Below are positions 54,308 through 63,615 of a stretch of DNA of 64,000 bases, piece by piece. Below the pieces are notes generated by a model. The model was given only the letters and a program-made list of their open reading frames with translations, was not told the origin of the DNA and searched no databases. The DNA is taken from contig CAWAHD010000005.1 of assembly GCA_963781785.1 (NCBI GenBank), positions 2,604,001 through 2,668,000 on the forward strand, read 5' to 3'. A program made the translations under genes and the position numbers. This DNA is from CAWAHD01 sp963781785 (lineage in GTDB: Bacteria; Planctomycetota; Planctomycetia; Isosphaerales; Isosphaeraceae). Within the stretch, counting starts at the first letter, position 1. The number at the start of each line of letters is the position of its first letter.

Positions 54308-56083
54308 ATGGGAAGAAGCCTGTGTTCTCAGGTACTGAGTCTCGTGGCCCTCGGCGGCCTCGCGGGATATGGCGCTGCGATAATCGACCAGACGCCGAGC
54401 GTCGTCGCGGCCCCGCTCACGACCGCTTCGGTCCCGGCGTCCAGCCCCACCCAGGCGCTCGAAAAATCGCCGTGCTGTGCCGGCGACCTGGAGCGCGGGC
54501 AACTGCTGGCTTTGGCGCCCGATACCGCGGCCGTTGCCGTGACTGCCGCCCAGGACGGCAAGAAACCGAACATCCTGGTGATCTTTGGCGATGACATCGG
54601 TCAGACCAACGTGAGCGCGTACTCGATGGGCCTGATGGGCTACCGCACGCCGAACATCGACTGGATCGCGCGGGAGGGAATGATCTTCACCGACTACTAT
54701 GCCGAGCAGAGCTGCACGGCCGGGCGCTCGACGTTCATCACCGGCCAGTGCACGTTCCGAACCGGCCTCAGCAAGGTCGGGATGCCCGCTGCCCCGGTCG
54801 GGCTCCGCAAGGAAGATCCGACCATCGCCGAGCTGCTCAAGAACCACGGCTACGCCACCGGCCAGTTCGGCAAGAACCATCTGGGCGACCGCAACGAGTT
54901 CCTGCCCACGGTGCACGGGTTCGACGAGTTTTTCGGCAACCTCTACCACCTCAATGCCGAAGAGGAGCCGGAGAACCGGAATTACCCCCGGGACCCGGAG
55001 TTCCGCAAGATGTTCGGGCCCCGCGGCGTCATGAAGTGCGCGGCCACCGACCAGGACGACCCAACCGACGAGCCCAGGTTCGGGCGGGTCGGCAAACAGA
55101 AGATCGAAGACACCGGGCCGCTCACCAGGAAGCGGATGGAGACGATCGACGATGAGACATCGGACGCGGCCGTCGACTACATCCGGCGCCAGGCCCAGGC
55201 GAAGAAGCCGTTCTTCTGCTGGTACAACAGCACCCGCATGCACTTGCGCACCCACGTCAAGGCCGAGCACCGCAGCCCTCCCGGGGTGACCGCCTTGAAC
55301 GAGTATCAGGACGGCATGATCGAACACGATGGGCACGTCGGCAAGCTGCTCAAGGCGATCGATGACCTCGGGATCGTCGAGGACACCATCGTCCTGTACA
55401 CGACCGACAATGGCCCGCACATGAATAGCTGGCCCGACGGCGCGATGACGCCGTTCCGGAGCGAGAAGGACACAAACTGGGAGGGCGCTTTCCGGGTCCC
55501 GTGCATGATTCGCTGGCCCGGAAGGATCAAGGCCGGCTCCGTATCCAACGAAATCGTGAGCGGTCAGGATTGGCTGCCGACCTTGCTGGCGGCCGCCGGC
55601 GAGCCGGATGTGAAAGAAAAGCTGCTCAACGGACACGAGGCCGCCGGCAAGCGCTTCAAGGTCCACCTCGATGGATTCAACCAGTTGCCCTATCTGACGG
55701 GGCAGTCCGAGACGAGCGCTCGCCGAGGCTTCTTCTACTTCAACGACGACGGCGACCTCGTTGCCGCTCGGCACGAGAACTGGAAGTTCGTGTTCCTCGA
55801 GCAGCGTGCCCCTGGCACCTTGAGGGTGTGGGCCGAGCCGTTCACGGCGTTGCGCGTGCCCAAGCTGTACGATCTGCGGGCCGACCCCTACGAGCGTGCC
55901 GACATCACGTCGAACACCTACTACGATTGGCTGATCGATCACGCATTCTTGATGATCCCGGTCGCCGCGGGAGCGGAAAAGTTTCTCAACACCTTCAAGG
56001 ACTACCCCCCGCGTCAGCGGGCCGCCAGCTTCAGCATCGATCAGGTGGTCGAGAAGCTGAAGAAGAGCCTTCCGAGCGATTGA
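54308..56083 (+). CDS. Arylsulfatase (formylglycine-dependent sulfatase)
   Basis: A 591-residue exported sulfatase. The hydrophobic N-terminus (SLCSQVLSLVALGGLAGYGA) is followed by an ~60-residue Ala/Thr/Pro-rich linker containing CC. The catalytic domain opens KPNILVIFGDDIGQTN, with metal Asp residues. The modified cysteine is in SCTAGRSTFITGQ near residue 136, a C-x-A-x-R form of the sulfatase signature. Other conserved pieces are TGQFGKNHLGD, HGFDEFFGNLYHLN, IVLYTTDNGPHMNSWPDG and FRVPCMIRWPGRI. It hydrolyses sulfate esters after conversion of Cys to formylglycine; the converting enzyme is not in the window. GGGAGG fixes ATG 54308. A HAD phosphatase follows after 40 bp. Confidence 0.93.
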   Translation: MGRSLCSQVLSLVALGGLAGYGAAIIDQTPSVVAAPLTTASVPASSPTQALEKSPCCAGDLERGQLLALAPDTAAVAVTAAQDGKKPNILVIFGDDIGQTNVSAYSMGLMGYRTPNIDWIAREGMIFTDYYAEQSCTAGRSTFITGQCTFRTGLSKVGMPAAPVGLRKEDPTIAELLKNHGYATGQFGKNHLGDRNEFLPTVHGFDEFFGNLYHLNAEEEPENRNYPRDPEFRKMFGPRGVMKCAATDQDDPTDEPRFGRVGKQKIEDTGPLTRKRMETIDDETSDAAVDYIRRQAQAKKPFFCWYNSTRMHLRTHVKAEHRSPPGVTALNEYQDGMIEHDGHVGKLLKAIDDLGIVEDTIVLYTTDNGPHMNSWPDGAMTPFRSEKDTNWEGAFRVPCMIRWPGRIKAGSVSNEIVSGQDWLPTLLAAAGEPDVKEKLLNGHEAAGKRFKVHLDGFNQLPYLTGQSETSARRGFFYFNDDGDLVAARHENWKFVFLEQRAPGTLRVWAEPFTALRVPKLYDLRADPYERADITSNTYYDWLIDHAFLMIPVAAGAEKFLNTFKDYPPRQRAASFSIDQVVEKLKKSLPSD

Positions 56084-56123
56084 GGATCAGATTCCTTTGT
56101 ACTCTCAACGCGGAACAGGATCG

Positions 56124-57122
56124 ATGACGAGCCCGAGCGCACGAAGTTCGCTACTCCTCGCGGCAGGTACGGTTCTTGCGCTCTGGGCCGGCAAGGCCGC
56201 CGCCGGCGATCCGCTCCCCTCCTGGAGTGAGGGCCCCCCGAAGAAGGCGATCGTTGACTTCGTCGCCCGCGTCACCACCAACGGAGGACCGGATTTCGTG
56301 CCGGTCGCCGAGCGGATCGCTGCGTTCGACAACGATGGCACGCTCTGGTCCGAGCAGCCGACCTATGTGCAGGTCGCGTTCGCCCTGGACCGCATCCAGG
56401 TTTTGAGCGCCGAGCATCCCGAGTGGAAGGCCAAGCAGCCGTTCAAGGCTGCACTCGAACACGATTGGAAGACGATCATGGCGGCCTCGCCGCGTGACCG
56501 CCTCGAGCTGATCGCCGCCACGCACGCCGGCATGACGACCGAGGAGTTCGAGCGTACTGTGACCGACTGGCTGGCAAAGGCCAGACACCCTCGGTTCAAG
56601 AGGCCATACACGGACCTCGTTTTCCTGCCGATGCTCGAGCTGCTCGCATACCTCCGGGCAAGCGGCTTCAAGACCTACGTCGTATCCGGTGGCGGCGTCG
56701 AATTCATGCGGCCCTGGACCGAGCGGGTTTACGGGATCCCGCCCGAGCAGGTCGTGGGCAGCGCAATCAAGGTCAAGTACGAAGTCCGTGATGGCCGGCC
56801 GGTGCTGTTGCGGCTCCCCGAGATCGAATTCATCGACGACAAGGCGGGCAAACCCGCGGGCATTCACCGCGCCATCGGCCGGCGGCCGATCGTGGCGTTC
56901 GGCAACTCCGATGGCGACTACGAGATGCTCCGCTATACGACCTCCGGTCCGGGGCCCCGACTCGGCCTGATCGTCCACCACACCGATGCCGATCGCGAAT
57001 GGGCCTACGACCGCCAGTCGCCAATTGGCCGCCTCGACAAGGCACTCGACGAGGCACCCAGATTTGGTTGGATCGTGGTTGATATGAAGACCGACTGGAA
57101 GGTCATTTATCCGTCGAACTAA
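56124..57122 (+). CDS. Exported HAD-superfamily phosphatase
   Basis: A 332-residue protein with signal peptide SARSSLLLAAGTVLALWAGK. HAD motifs are complete: motif I AAFDNDGTLW (nucleophile Asp), motif II TYVVSGGGVEF, a Lys-containing region (IEFIDDKAGKPAGIH) and motif IV AFGNSDGDYEM. The arrangement resembles phosphoserine phosphatase-like periplasmic HADs. It removes phosphate from a small molecule; the substrate is unknown. Its placement 40 bp behind the sulfatase suggests co-transcription and joint release of sulfate and phosphate. Confidence 0.87.
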   Translation: MTSPSARSSLLLAAGTVLALWAGKAAAGDPLPSWSEGPPKKAIVDFVARVTTNGGPDFVPVAERIAAFDNDGTLWSEQPTYVQVAFALDRIQVLSAEHPEWKAKQPFKAALEHDWKTIMAASPRDRLELIAATHAGMTTEEFERTVTDWLAKARHPRFKRPYTDLVFLPMLELLAYLRASGFKTYVVSGGGVEFMRPWTERVYGIPPEQVVGSAIKVKYEVRDGRPVLLRLPEIEFIDDKAGKPAGIHRAIGRRPIVAFGNSDGDYEMLRYTTSGPGPRLGLIVHHTDADREWAYDRQSPIGRLDKALDEAPRFGWIVVDMKTDWKVIYPSN

Positions 57123-57149
57123 TGTCGGGAGCCGGCGGGAGACGCCGCG

Positions 57150-58030
57150 CTATAGCTCGTCGAGCGAACGCGGCCAGTCGTCTTTCAAGAGCCGCGACAG
57201 CGATCGGTCAGCAAGGATTCGCCCCTTGGTCTGGCAGCGAGGGCAATAGTTGGTTTCGTTATCGGCGTAGCGGATCCGCTGGACCGGAGCCCCGCACACC
57301 GGGCACGGCTCGCCGAAGCGGCCGTGCACGGCCATCCCCGGGCGGAATGCCGTCACCTTCTCGGGAAAGCCGTCTCCCGTAAGGGCGCGAAGCCGCTCGA
57401 TCCATTCGATGAGAACCTCGCGCGTGGCCGCTTGAATTCGCTCGATTTCACTCGTTGCCAGCTTCTGCGACTGAGCGAGTGGTGAGATTCTGGCGCGATG
57501 AAGGATCTCGTCGGAATAGGCGTTGCCGATGCCGCTGAACACTCGAGGATCCGTGAGCGCACGTTTGAGCGTGTGGTTGTCGCGACACAGGGCGGCCTGG
57601 AACTCGTCAAAGGTCGCCGCGATCACGTCGATGCCGCCTGGGTCCTGGGCGCGCAATGCCTCTTCCCCGCGGAGGACGTGCAGCGAGGCTCGCCGTTTTG
57701 TGCCGGCCTCGGTCAAAAGCAGAGTGCCTGCGGAAAAGCCGAAGACCGCCAATGAGGCCTTTCCCGCGCCCTTGCGCCGGGAGCCTTCCAGTGAAGTCGT
57801 CCCGCGATCATCAAGTGGAAGACGAGCCATAAATCCTCGTCGAAGCCAACTGCGATACGTTTTCCGAGTCGTCGTAGCTCGCGGACCGTCTTGCCCTCGA
57901 CCGATTTGAGCGGGGGATCGAAGGTTCGCAGCAGGAATGGGCTCTGGACTCTGGCGGTTTCCAGCCTCGCACCGAGAATGCGTTTCTCGAGTGCCTCGAC
58001 GTACACCGTGATGTCGGGGAGCTCAGGCAT
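57150..58030 (-). CDS. Fpg/Nei-family DNA glycosylase (one frameshift near 57775)
   Basis: Base-excision repair enzyme removing oxidised purines and cleaving the abasic site. Restored, about 294 residues. The catalytic N-terminus MPELPDITVY has Pro2 and Glu3. The FLLRTFDPPLKSVEGKTV and LGKRIAVGF segments follow. The helix-two-turn-helix part reads RVFSGIGNAYSDEILHRARI. A C-terminal zinc finger CPVCGAPVQRIRYADNETNY...CPRC ends the protein. The first frame is lost after LHWKAPGA, and the other frame continues KGAGKASLAVFGFSAGTLLL; one base is missing in the GCGCC stretch at 57771-57778. It is convergent with the HAD gene. Confidence 0.88.
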
Positions 58031-58513
58031 GGCAGTAAAGAAAGACGTAAACAGGAAAGAATCGCCGGCCAGTTCGAGTCAAAACGAGCAGCACCGTGCA
58101 CTAGAGCCCGACGATCCACGCACGTCTCGCGGTGATAGGCATTCCTGGCCCCCACCTGCGTGAAGTTCACTCGCTCGCTGATACGATTCTCTACGATCAT
58201 CGATCGATTCAGCAAGTCGCGCGGTTGCGCGAATCGTCTCGTCGGGATTGTACCCGTCAATTGAACGCTGGCTGATCACCAGCTAGAGTGTCGGCATGGG
58301 CGATCAAACCGTTCCGTGCACTCCCGATCTTTTACGCCCCGCCCGTCTTTTACTCGTTCACGGGCGAACGGCAGACCGAAAGTCGTTAGTTTCTTTAGCG
58401 CCTGGCACACAACCGTTGACTTCCCAGAAGCCGGTCCCGCCGGCCGATCAACCTGGCACGCCGGTTGCTCATGAAGCCGACGGTCAACCGATGGCTTTTC
58501 TGGGAGATTCAAA
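58031..58513. other. Intergenic region, no supported gene
   Basis: About 480 bp between the divergent glycosylase and zinc-finger genes. Open frames here are short and lack domains or ribosome sites. No repeat or strong hairpin was noticed. Confidence 0.5.
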
Positions 58514-58798
58514 ATGAAATGCGCGCACATGATCGATCTCGAACCAGTTCCCCCCCGGGCCTCCGGGTGTGAAGAGTGCCTCAGGCTCGGCACGCGCTGG
58601 GTCCATCTCCGGCTCTGCCTCACTTGCGGTCACATCGGCTGCTGTGACAGTTCGCCGGGCCGCCACGCGACCAAGCATTTTCACCACACTAGCCACCCGC
58701 TGATGGCGTCGTTCGAGCCCGGCGAACGCTGGGGCTGGTGCTTCGTCGATCAGGTCGAGCTGCCCGTGCCCGAGGAATTCTGGCCCTATCTGCGCTAG
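58514..58798 (+). CDS. UBP-type zinc finger protein
   Basis: A 94-residue protein that is essentially one ubiquitin-carboxyl-hydrolase-type (UBP/BUZ) zinc finger: SGCEECLRLGTRWVHLRLCL, then LTCGHIGCCDSSPGRHATKH and HHTSHPLMASFEPG. The Cys and His ligands of the two zinc sites are all present, and the Trp/Tyr-rich end (WGWCFVDQ) is typical. Bacterial stand-alone versions exist, sometimes next to redox genes, but their function is unknown. No ubiquitin system is visible. The cytoplasmic start at ATG 58514 fits the domain. Confidence 0.87.
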   Translation: MKCAHMIDLEPVPPRASGCEECLRLGTRWVHLRLCLTCGHIGCCDSSPGRHATKHFHHTSHPLMASFEPGERWGWCFVDQVELPVPEEFWPYLR

Positions 58799-58936
58799 AG
58801 AGGCCGGCGAATTCACGCTTAGGGATCCACCCCTCGTCGAGCACGACCTTGCGTGATGATCGCCACGGGTTTACGATGAGCGGGCATGTCTGGCAATTGT
58901 CCGTGGTCTGAGCGGCATCCGACGGAGGGACTCGCG

Positions 58937-60648
58937 ATGAAGGTGGTTCGTCGATCGGCAAGCCTTGGTGGTGCGTTGTGGCGGCTCGGATTGATTGTCG
59001 CGGTGTGCGAGTCGATTGCGTCGGGCCCAGCCAGGGCCGGCACCGAGCCTGAAAATACAGACCGGCTGGCCGTCGGCTACGAGATCTTCAATCGAGAATG
59101 GATGCCCAACGACACGCGCAGCCACGGCGGCGACGGGCTCGGGCCGGTCTACAACGACTCCTCGTGCGTGGCCTGCCACAACTCCGGCGGCTCGGGCGGC
59201 GCGGGGCCGACCAGCAAGAACATCGATATTCTCACCGCTTCGCTCAATTTCGCGAACGTGATTCTCGCCGAAACGACACGGCAGGTTCGCAGCCAAGATC
59301 AGCTCGCCGCACCCGCAACCGGATCGAGCGACTCGCAATCGTCGTTCCTGAACGCGCTTCTCGAAGTCCATGCCGGGTTCCGGACCAGCCGCAACGTCGT
59401 TCTGCACAAGTTCGGCACCGACCCCGGTTATGACGCATGGAGGAGCCGCACGCTCCGTTCGTCCGGGCCGGTCCAGGCACTGCCGGCCATCAGTTCGGTA
59501 AGTGTGACCCGTGTTGGCAACTCGAGCGTCCTCAAATCGAGCGCGACGCCCCCGCCAGCGGCAGAGGTAGAGCTGGCCGAGACCCAGGCCCGCCTGGCCG
59601 AGTTACGTGCCCGTTTGGAGAAAGTACGTGAGAGCCTCACGACGGCGATCAACGGGACATCGACCGCGCGGAAAGAGCAGCATGCCGCCGGCTCGGGCGA
59701 CTCGCTCGCAGCGACCAAGGTCCGGGAGATCCAGCTTTCGCTGGCCGCTCCCGGAAATGTCGTGCTGGCACACGGTGCGTTCCTCGTCACGCGCTCACAG
59801 CGCAACCCGACGCCGCTGTTCGGCCTCGGGTTGATCGACGCGATTCCCGCTCAGGCGATCGAGGCGATGGCGGCGCGGCAGGCCCAGGAATCGCCAGAAA
59901 CCCGCGGCAGAGCGAGCCGCGTGAACGACGGTCGGATCGGGCGCCTCGGCTGGAAAGGGCAGGTCGCGAGCGTGGAAGATTTCGTGCTCAACGCGTGCGC
60001 CGTCGAGCTCGGGCTGGAGGTTCCCGGCCATCGTCAAGCCTTGATACCGCAGGCCCCCAGATATCGAGCATCCGGCCTCGATCTCACGTCCGAGGAATGC
60101 AGCGCCCTCGTGACGTACGTCAAGAGCCTGCCCAGGCCCGTCGAACGTGAGGCTGTCGGCGATCAAGAGGCGAAAACGCTCAAGGCCGGGCGGGCGACAT
60201 TCGCCAGCATCGGGTGTGCAAGCTGCCATTCGCCCCGGCTGGGAGATGTCGAGGGGATCTACTCCGACCTGCTGCTCCACGACATGGGCTTGGGACTGGG
60301 TGAGGAGGGCTCTTATAGCGACAGCAGCAGCGATGACGGCCCGCTCGTTCCCGGCACCCCTCCGGACCTGGCACTTGCCCGATCGAGCCGCTCGAAGACC
60401 GCACAAGGCGCCCGGGGCGCCACGCGCAGGAATGGCGAACGCCACCTCTCTGGGGCTTCCGCGACTCGGGCCCGTATCTCCATGACGGCCGCGCTCAAAC
60501 ACTCGATCAGGCCGTGGCTTTGCACGGTGGACAGGGCGCAGCCTCTGCACGGAGGTTCTTCGAGCTTTCGCCCCGCGAGCGTCTCCAGGTCGAGGCACTC
60601 CTCAAGTCACTCGTCGCCCCGCCATCCGGTCCGCTCGCCAGTCGATGA
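58937..60648 (+). CDS. Di-heme oxidoreductase (DHOR-like) cytochrome (one frameshift near 60362)
   Basis: An exported protein of about 571 residues when restored. After the signal peptide (LGGALWRLGLIVAVCESIA) come YEIFNREWMPNDTRSHGGDG and the first heme motif SSCVACHNSGG near residue 83. The second heme motif is GCASCHSPRLGD near residue 427, followed by SDLLLHDMGLGLGE. The frame breaks at PGTPPD. The other frame gives QEWRTPPLWGFRDSGPYLHD and FFELSPRERLQVEALLKSL, typical of this family, ending at 60648; one base is missing at 60357-60365. An unusual coiled-coil-like insert (about residues 210-250) separates the heme domains. GGAGG precedes ATG 58937. The restored stop overlaps the WD40 start as ATGA. 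Confidence 0.85.
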
Positions 60649-63607
60649 CCTCAGCGCGCGGCCCGAGTCACCCCGAGGCGACAGGCATGCGTGAAGACGA
60701 ATCATTCCGGGGAAACCGCCGCTCTCGGTCGTGGGTGGGCTCACTGGCAGCGGCGGTTTCGATTCTTCCCATCCTTGCCGGGCTGGTTCGGGCCGACCTG
60801 CTGCCGGCGGATCAGATCATTCCCGACGGCCATAGCCGCGACGTCCTCGCCATCGCGTTCACTCCCGACGGAAAGACGCTGGTGACGGCGGGTGACGGCG
60901 GCCAGGCCAAACTCTGGGACGTTGCCAATTCGAGCGTGCGAGCCAATCTCGCCGGGCACGAAGGTGACGTTTCCTGCGTCGCAGTATCTCCCGACGGGAA
61001 AACCCTGGCGACCGGCGGCGCGGACGGCATAATCCGGCTCTGGGCGGCGGAGAGCGGTACCAGCCTGGGACAGCTCTCGGGCCATTCGGGTCCGGTGGCT
61101 GGACTGGTATTCGCACCCGACGGTGCCTCGCTTGCCTCGGGCAGCCTGGACGGCACGATCCGGCTCTGGGAGGTCGCGTCGCGTCGGCTGTCGAAGACGC
61201 TCAAAGGGCACAATGCGGGTGTCCGGGGCGTGGCCTTCGCGCCCGACGGCACGACGCTCGCATCGGCCAGCAGCGATCACTCAGTCAAGCTCTGGGATGT
61301 GGCCGTCGGCCAGGAGCGCGCGACGTTGGGCTTGCATCAGGAAAAGGTCCTGTGCGTCGCCTTTTCCCCCGACGGCAAGACCTTGGTGTCCGGCGGTCGC
61401 GACCAGACGGTGCGTTTCTGGCAAGTCGATCAGCCCGACCCGAAACCGGCGCAGGATCCCCAAGGCGCGCGGCAGCCGCCGGTGGTGCCGCTCGGTGGCG
61501 ACGTGCTCGCGATCGCGTTCTCACCCGACGGCAAGACTCTCGCCGTGTCCGAATCGGTCCTCCAACCGGCGCGGCCGGTTCCCGGGTCGATCGTGATGAT
61601 CGATTTACCCAGTCGACAAGTCAAAACGCGGCTCAGAGCGCACCTCGGTGCGGTCCGGGCCCTTGCGTTCTCCCGCGACGGACATCTGCTCGCATCGGCA
61701 GGCGGCGACCGCTCGATCCGGCTCTGGGACGTCAATGCCGGCCCAGCGCTGCGGGCGACTTGGCTCGGCCCCTGGCCGCCGGGCCCGGTCAGGGATCGGA
61801 TCATGATCCACGTCGACCCGGTCGAGGCCGTGGCGATCACCCCCGATGGCAAGACGGTCGCGACGGCCACAGGCGGCCCGATCGTGACCCTTTGGAACAC
61901 TTCGACGCATGAGGCTCGGCGGCTTCGCGACCCCTCAGGTCCTTGCCGGGCCGTCGCCGTCAGCCCCGATGGCCACATGCTCGCCACGGGGGGCGACGGC
62001 AAGGTCGTCACGCTCTGGGATCTCGGCTCGGGACAGGTGCGGGCCACGCTGGCCGGCCACGAGGGCCCGATCACCTGCGTGGCGTTTGCGCGCGACGGCA
62101 AAACTCTCGCCTCAGGCAGCCGCGATTCCTCGGTGACTCTCTGGGATGTCGCTACGCGCCAGGGAGCGGGCCACTCTGGCCCGGCATACAAGCGCAGTCA
62201 CGTGTGTGGAATTCACACGCGATGGCAAGACGATCGCCACCGGCTCGACCGACTGGACCGTGAAGCTCTGGGATCTGAATTCGGGCGTGGTCCGTCATTC
62301 GCTTGACGGACATCACGGCGCGATCCTCGCCGTCGGGTTCTTGCCCGATGGAGCGACCCTCGTATCGTCGAGCGCCGACGGCACGACCATGCTCTGGGAA
62401 GTTGCGAGCGGTCGCGAACGAGTTGAGCTCCCTTGGCACTCCGCCTTGACGGGGCCGCTCGTATTCCTGCCCGATGGACGCTCCCTCTTGACGGGTGGGA
62501 TCGATGGTTCCCTGCGCCGCTGGGACCTGACGGACGGCCAGATTCAGGCACTCCAGGCCAGAGCTCACCATGGAGCGGTGACCGCTCTTGCCGTGTCGGC
62601 CGACGGCAAACTCCTCGCCACGGGCGGAGCCGACTGCGAGCTCAAGCTCTGGGACGTCGACTCCCAGCTTGCGCCCAGGCCGTTCGCGGGCGTCGAGGCG
62701 AAGGTCCGTTCGCTGACGCTGACTCCCGACGGCAAGCTCCTGGCCGTGGCGATGTCGGGGGGAGTCGTCCAGTTCTGGGATGCGAAAAGCGGGAAGAGAC
62801 GAGGAGATCCCCTCAAAGTCAGCGGAACGGAGATCCGCCTGGCACTCTCGCCCGATGGGAAGACGCTGGCGACACTTCCTCTCGGCTCGATTTCCGAGAC
62901 CTTGCAGCTGATGGGACACCGCGACCCGGCGCGAGCTGCACCTGCTGGCCGCGGATACCGGCGAGGCCAGCGTCCTGGCATTCACACCCGACAGCCGGTT
63001 TCTTGTGCTGGCCGGCGGACCGGCGATGAAGATCCTCGGACTGGGTGCCCGTCCGGGCGTTCGCACTCTGAAAGGTTGGACCGGCGCGATTCGATCGATG
63101 GCTGTTTCCCCCGACGGAAGGTTGATCGCCACGGCGAGTGGCGACAGTCTCGTGACGCTCTGGGACATCGCAAGCGGGATACCCTGCGCCACGCTGAAAG
63201 GGCACGAGCGGATGGTCTTGTCCGTCGCATTCTCCCCCGACGGCAAGACGATCGCGACTGGTGGGGCTGATCGGACCGGTCGACTCTGGGACGCCGCCAC
63301 CCGCGCCGAGCGCCTCACCCTCCGCGGGCCCAAGAAGTTCGTGACGTGCCTTGCGTTCACTGCCGATGGCAACACGCTCGCGTCGGCGTACGACGGCGTT
63401 CCCACCGTCTCGCTCTGGGACGTGACATCCGGCCGCCTCGCCGCAACCCTGACGGTGCCGGGCTTGCCGCCTGACAAGGGCGCCTCTTGCCTGGCCATTG
63501 CGCCCGACGCCAAGACGCTGTTTGTAGGCAGCGACCATGGAATCGCCGCATGCGACATTCCGCCCGAAAGCCGTTCCCTGATTCGCCCCGCCGCATCGCC
63601 GAAGTGA
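60645..63607 (+). CDS. Exported WD40 repeat protein, about 21 repeats (two frameshifts)
   Basis: Restored, about 987 residues. An N-terminal signal (WVGSLAAAVSILPILAGLVR) is followed by about twenty-one WD40 repeats of the form GH...V..VAFSPDGKTLATG..D..V.LWD, enough for three seven-bladed propellers. Two surplus bases break it. One is a G in GGG at 62162-62164, where DVATRQ must join ERATLARHTSAVTCVEF. The other is an A at 62911, where TLQL must join WDTATRRELHLLAADTGE. ATG 60645 overlaps the restored stop of the di-heme gene; ATG 60687 is an alternative start nearer the signal peptide. It probably acts as an extracytoplasmic scaffold for the cytochrome encoded just upstream. Confidence 0.88.
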
Positions 63608-63615
63608 CACCATCC

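Noticed and set aside
62146..62306. A separate WD40 gene starting at 62146, and another at 63005
   Set aside because: The apparent starts lie inside WD40 repeats and are only frame switches within one protein.
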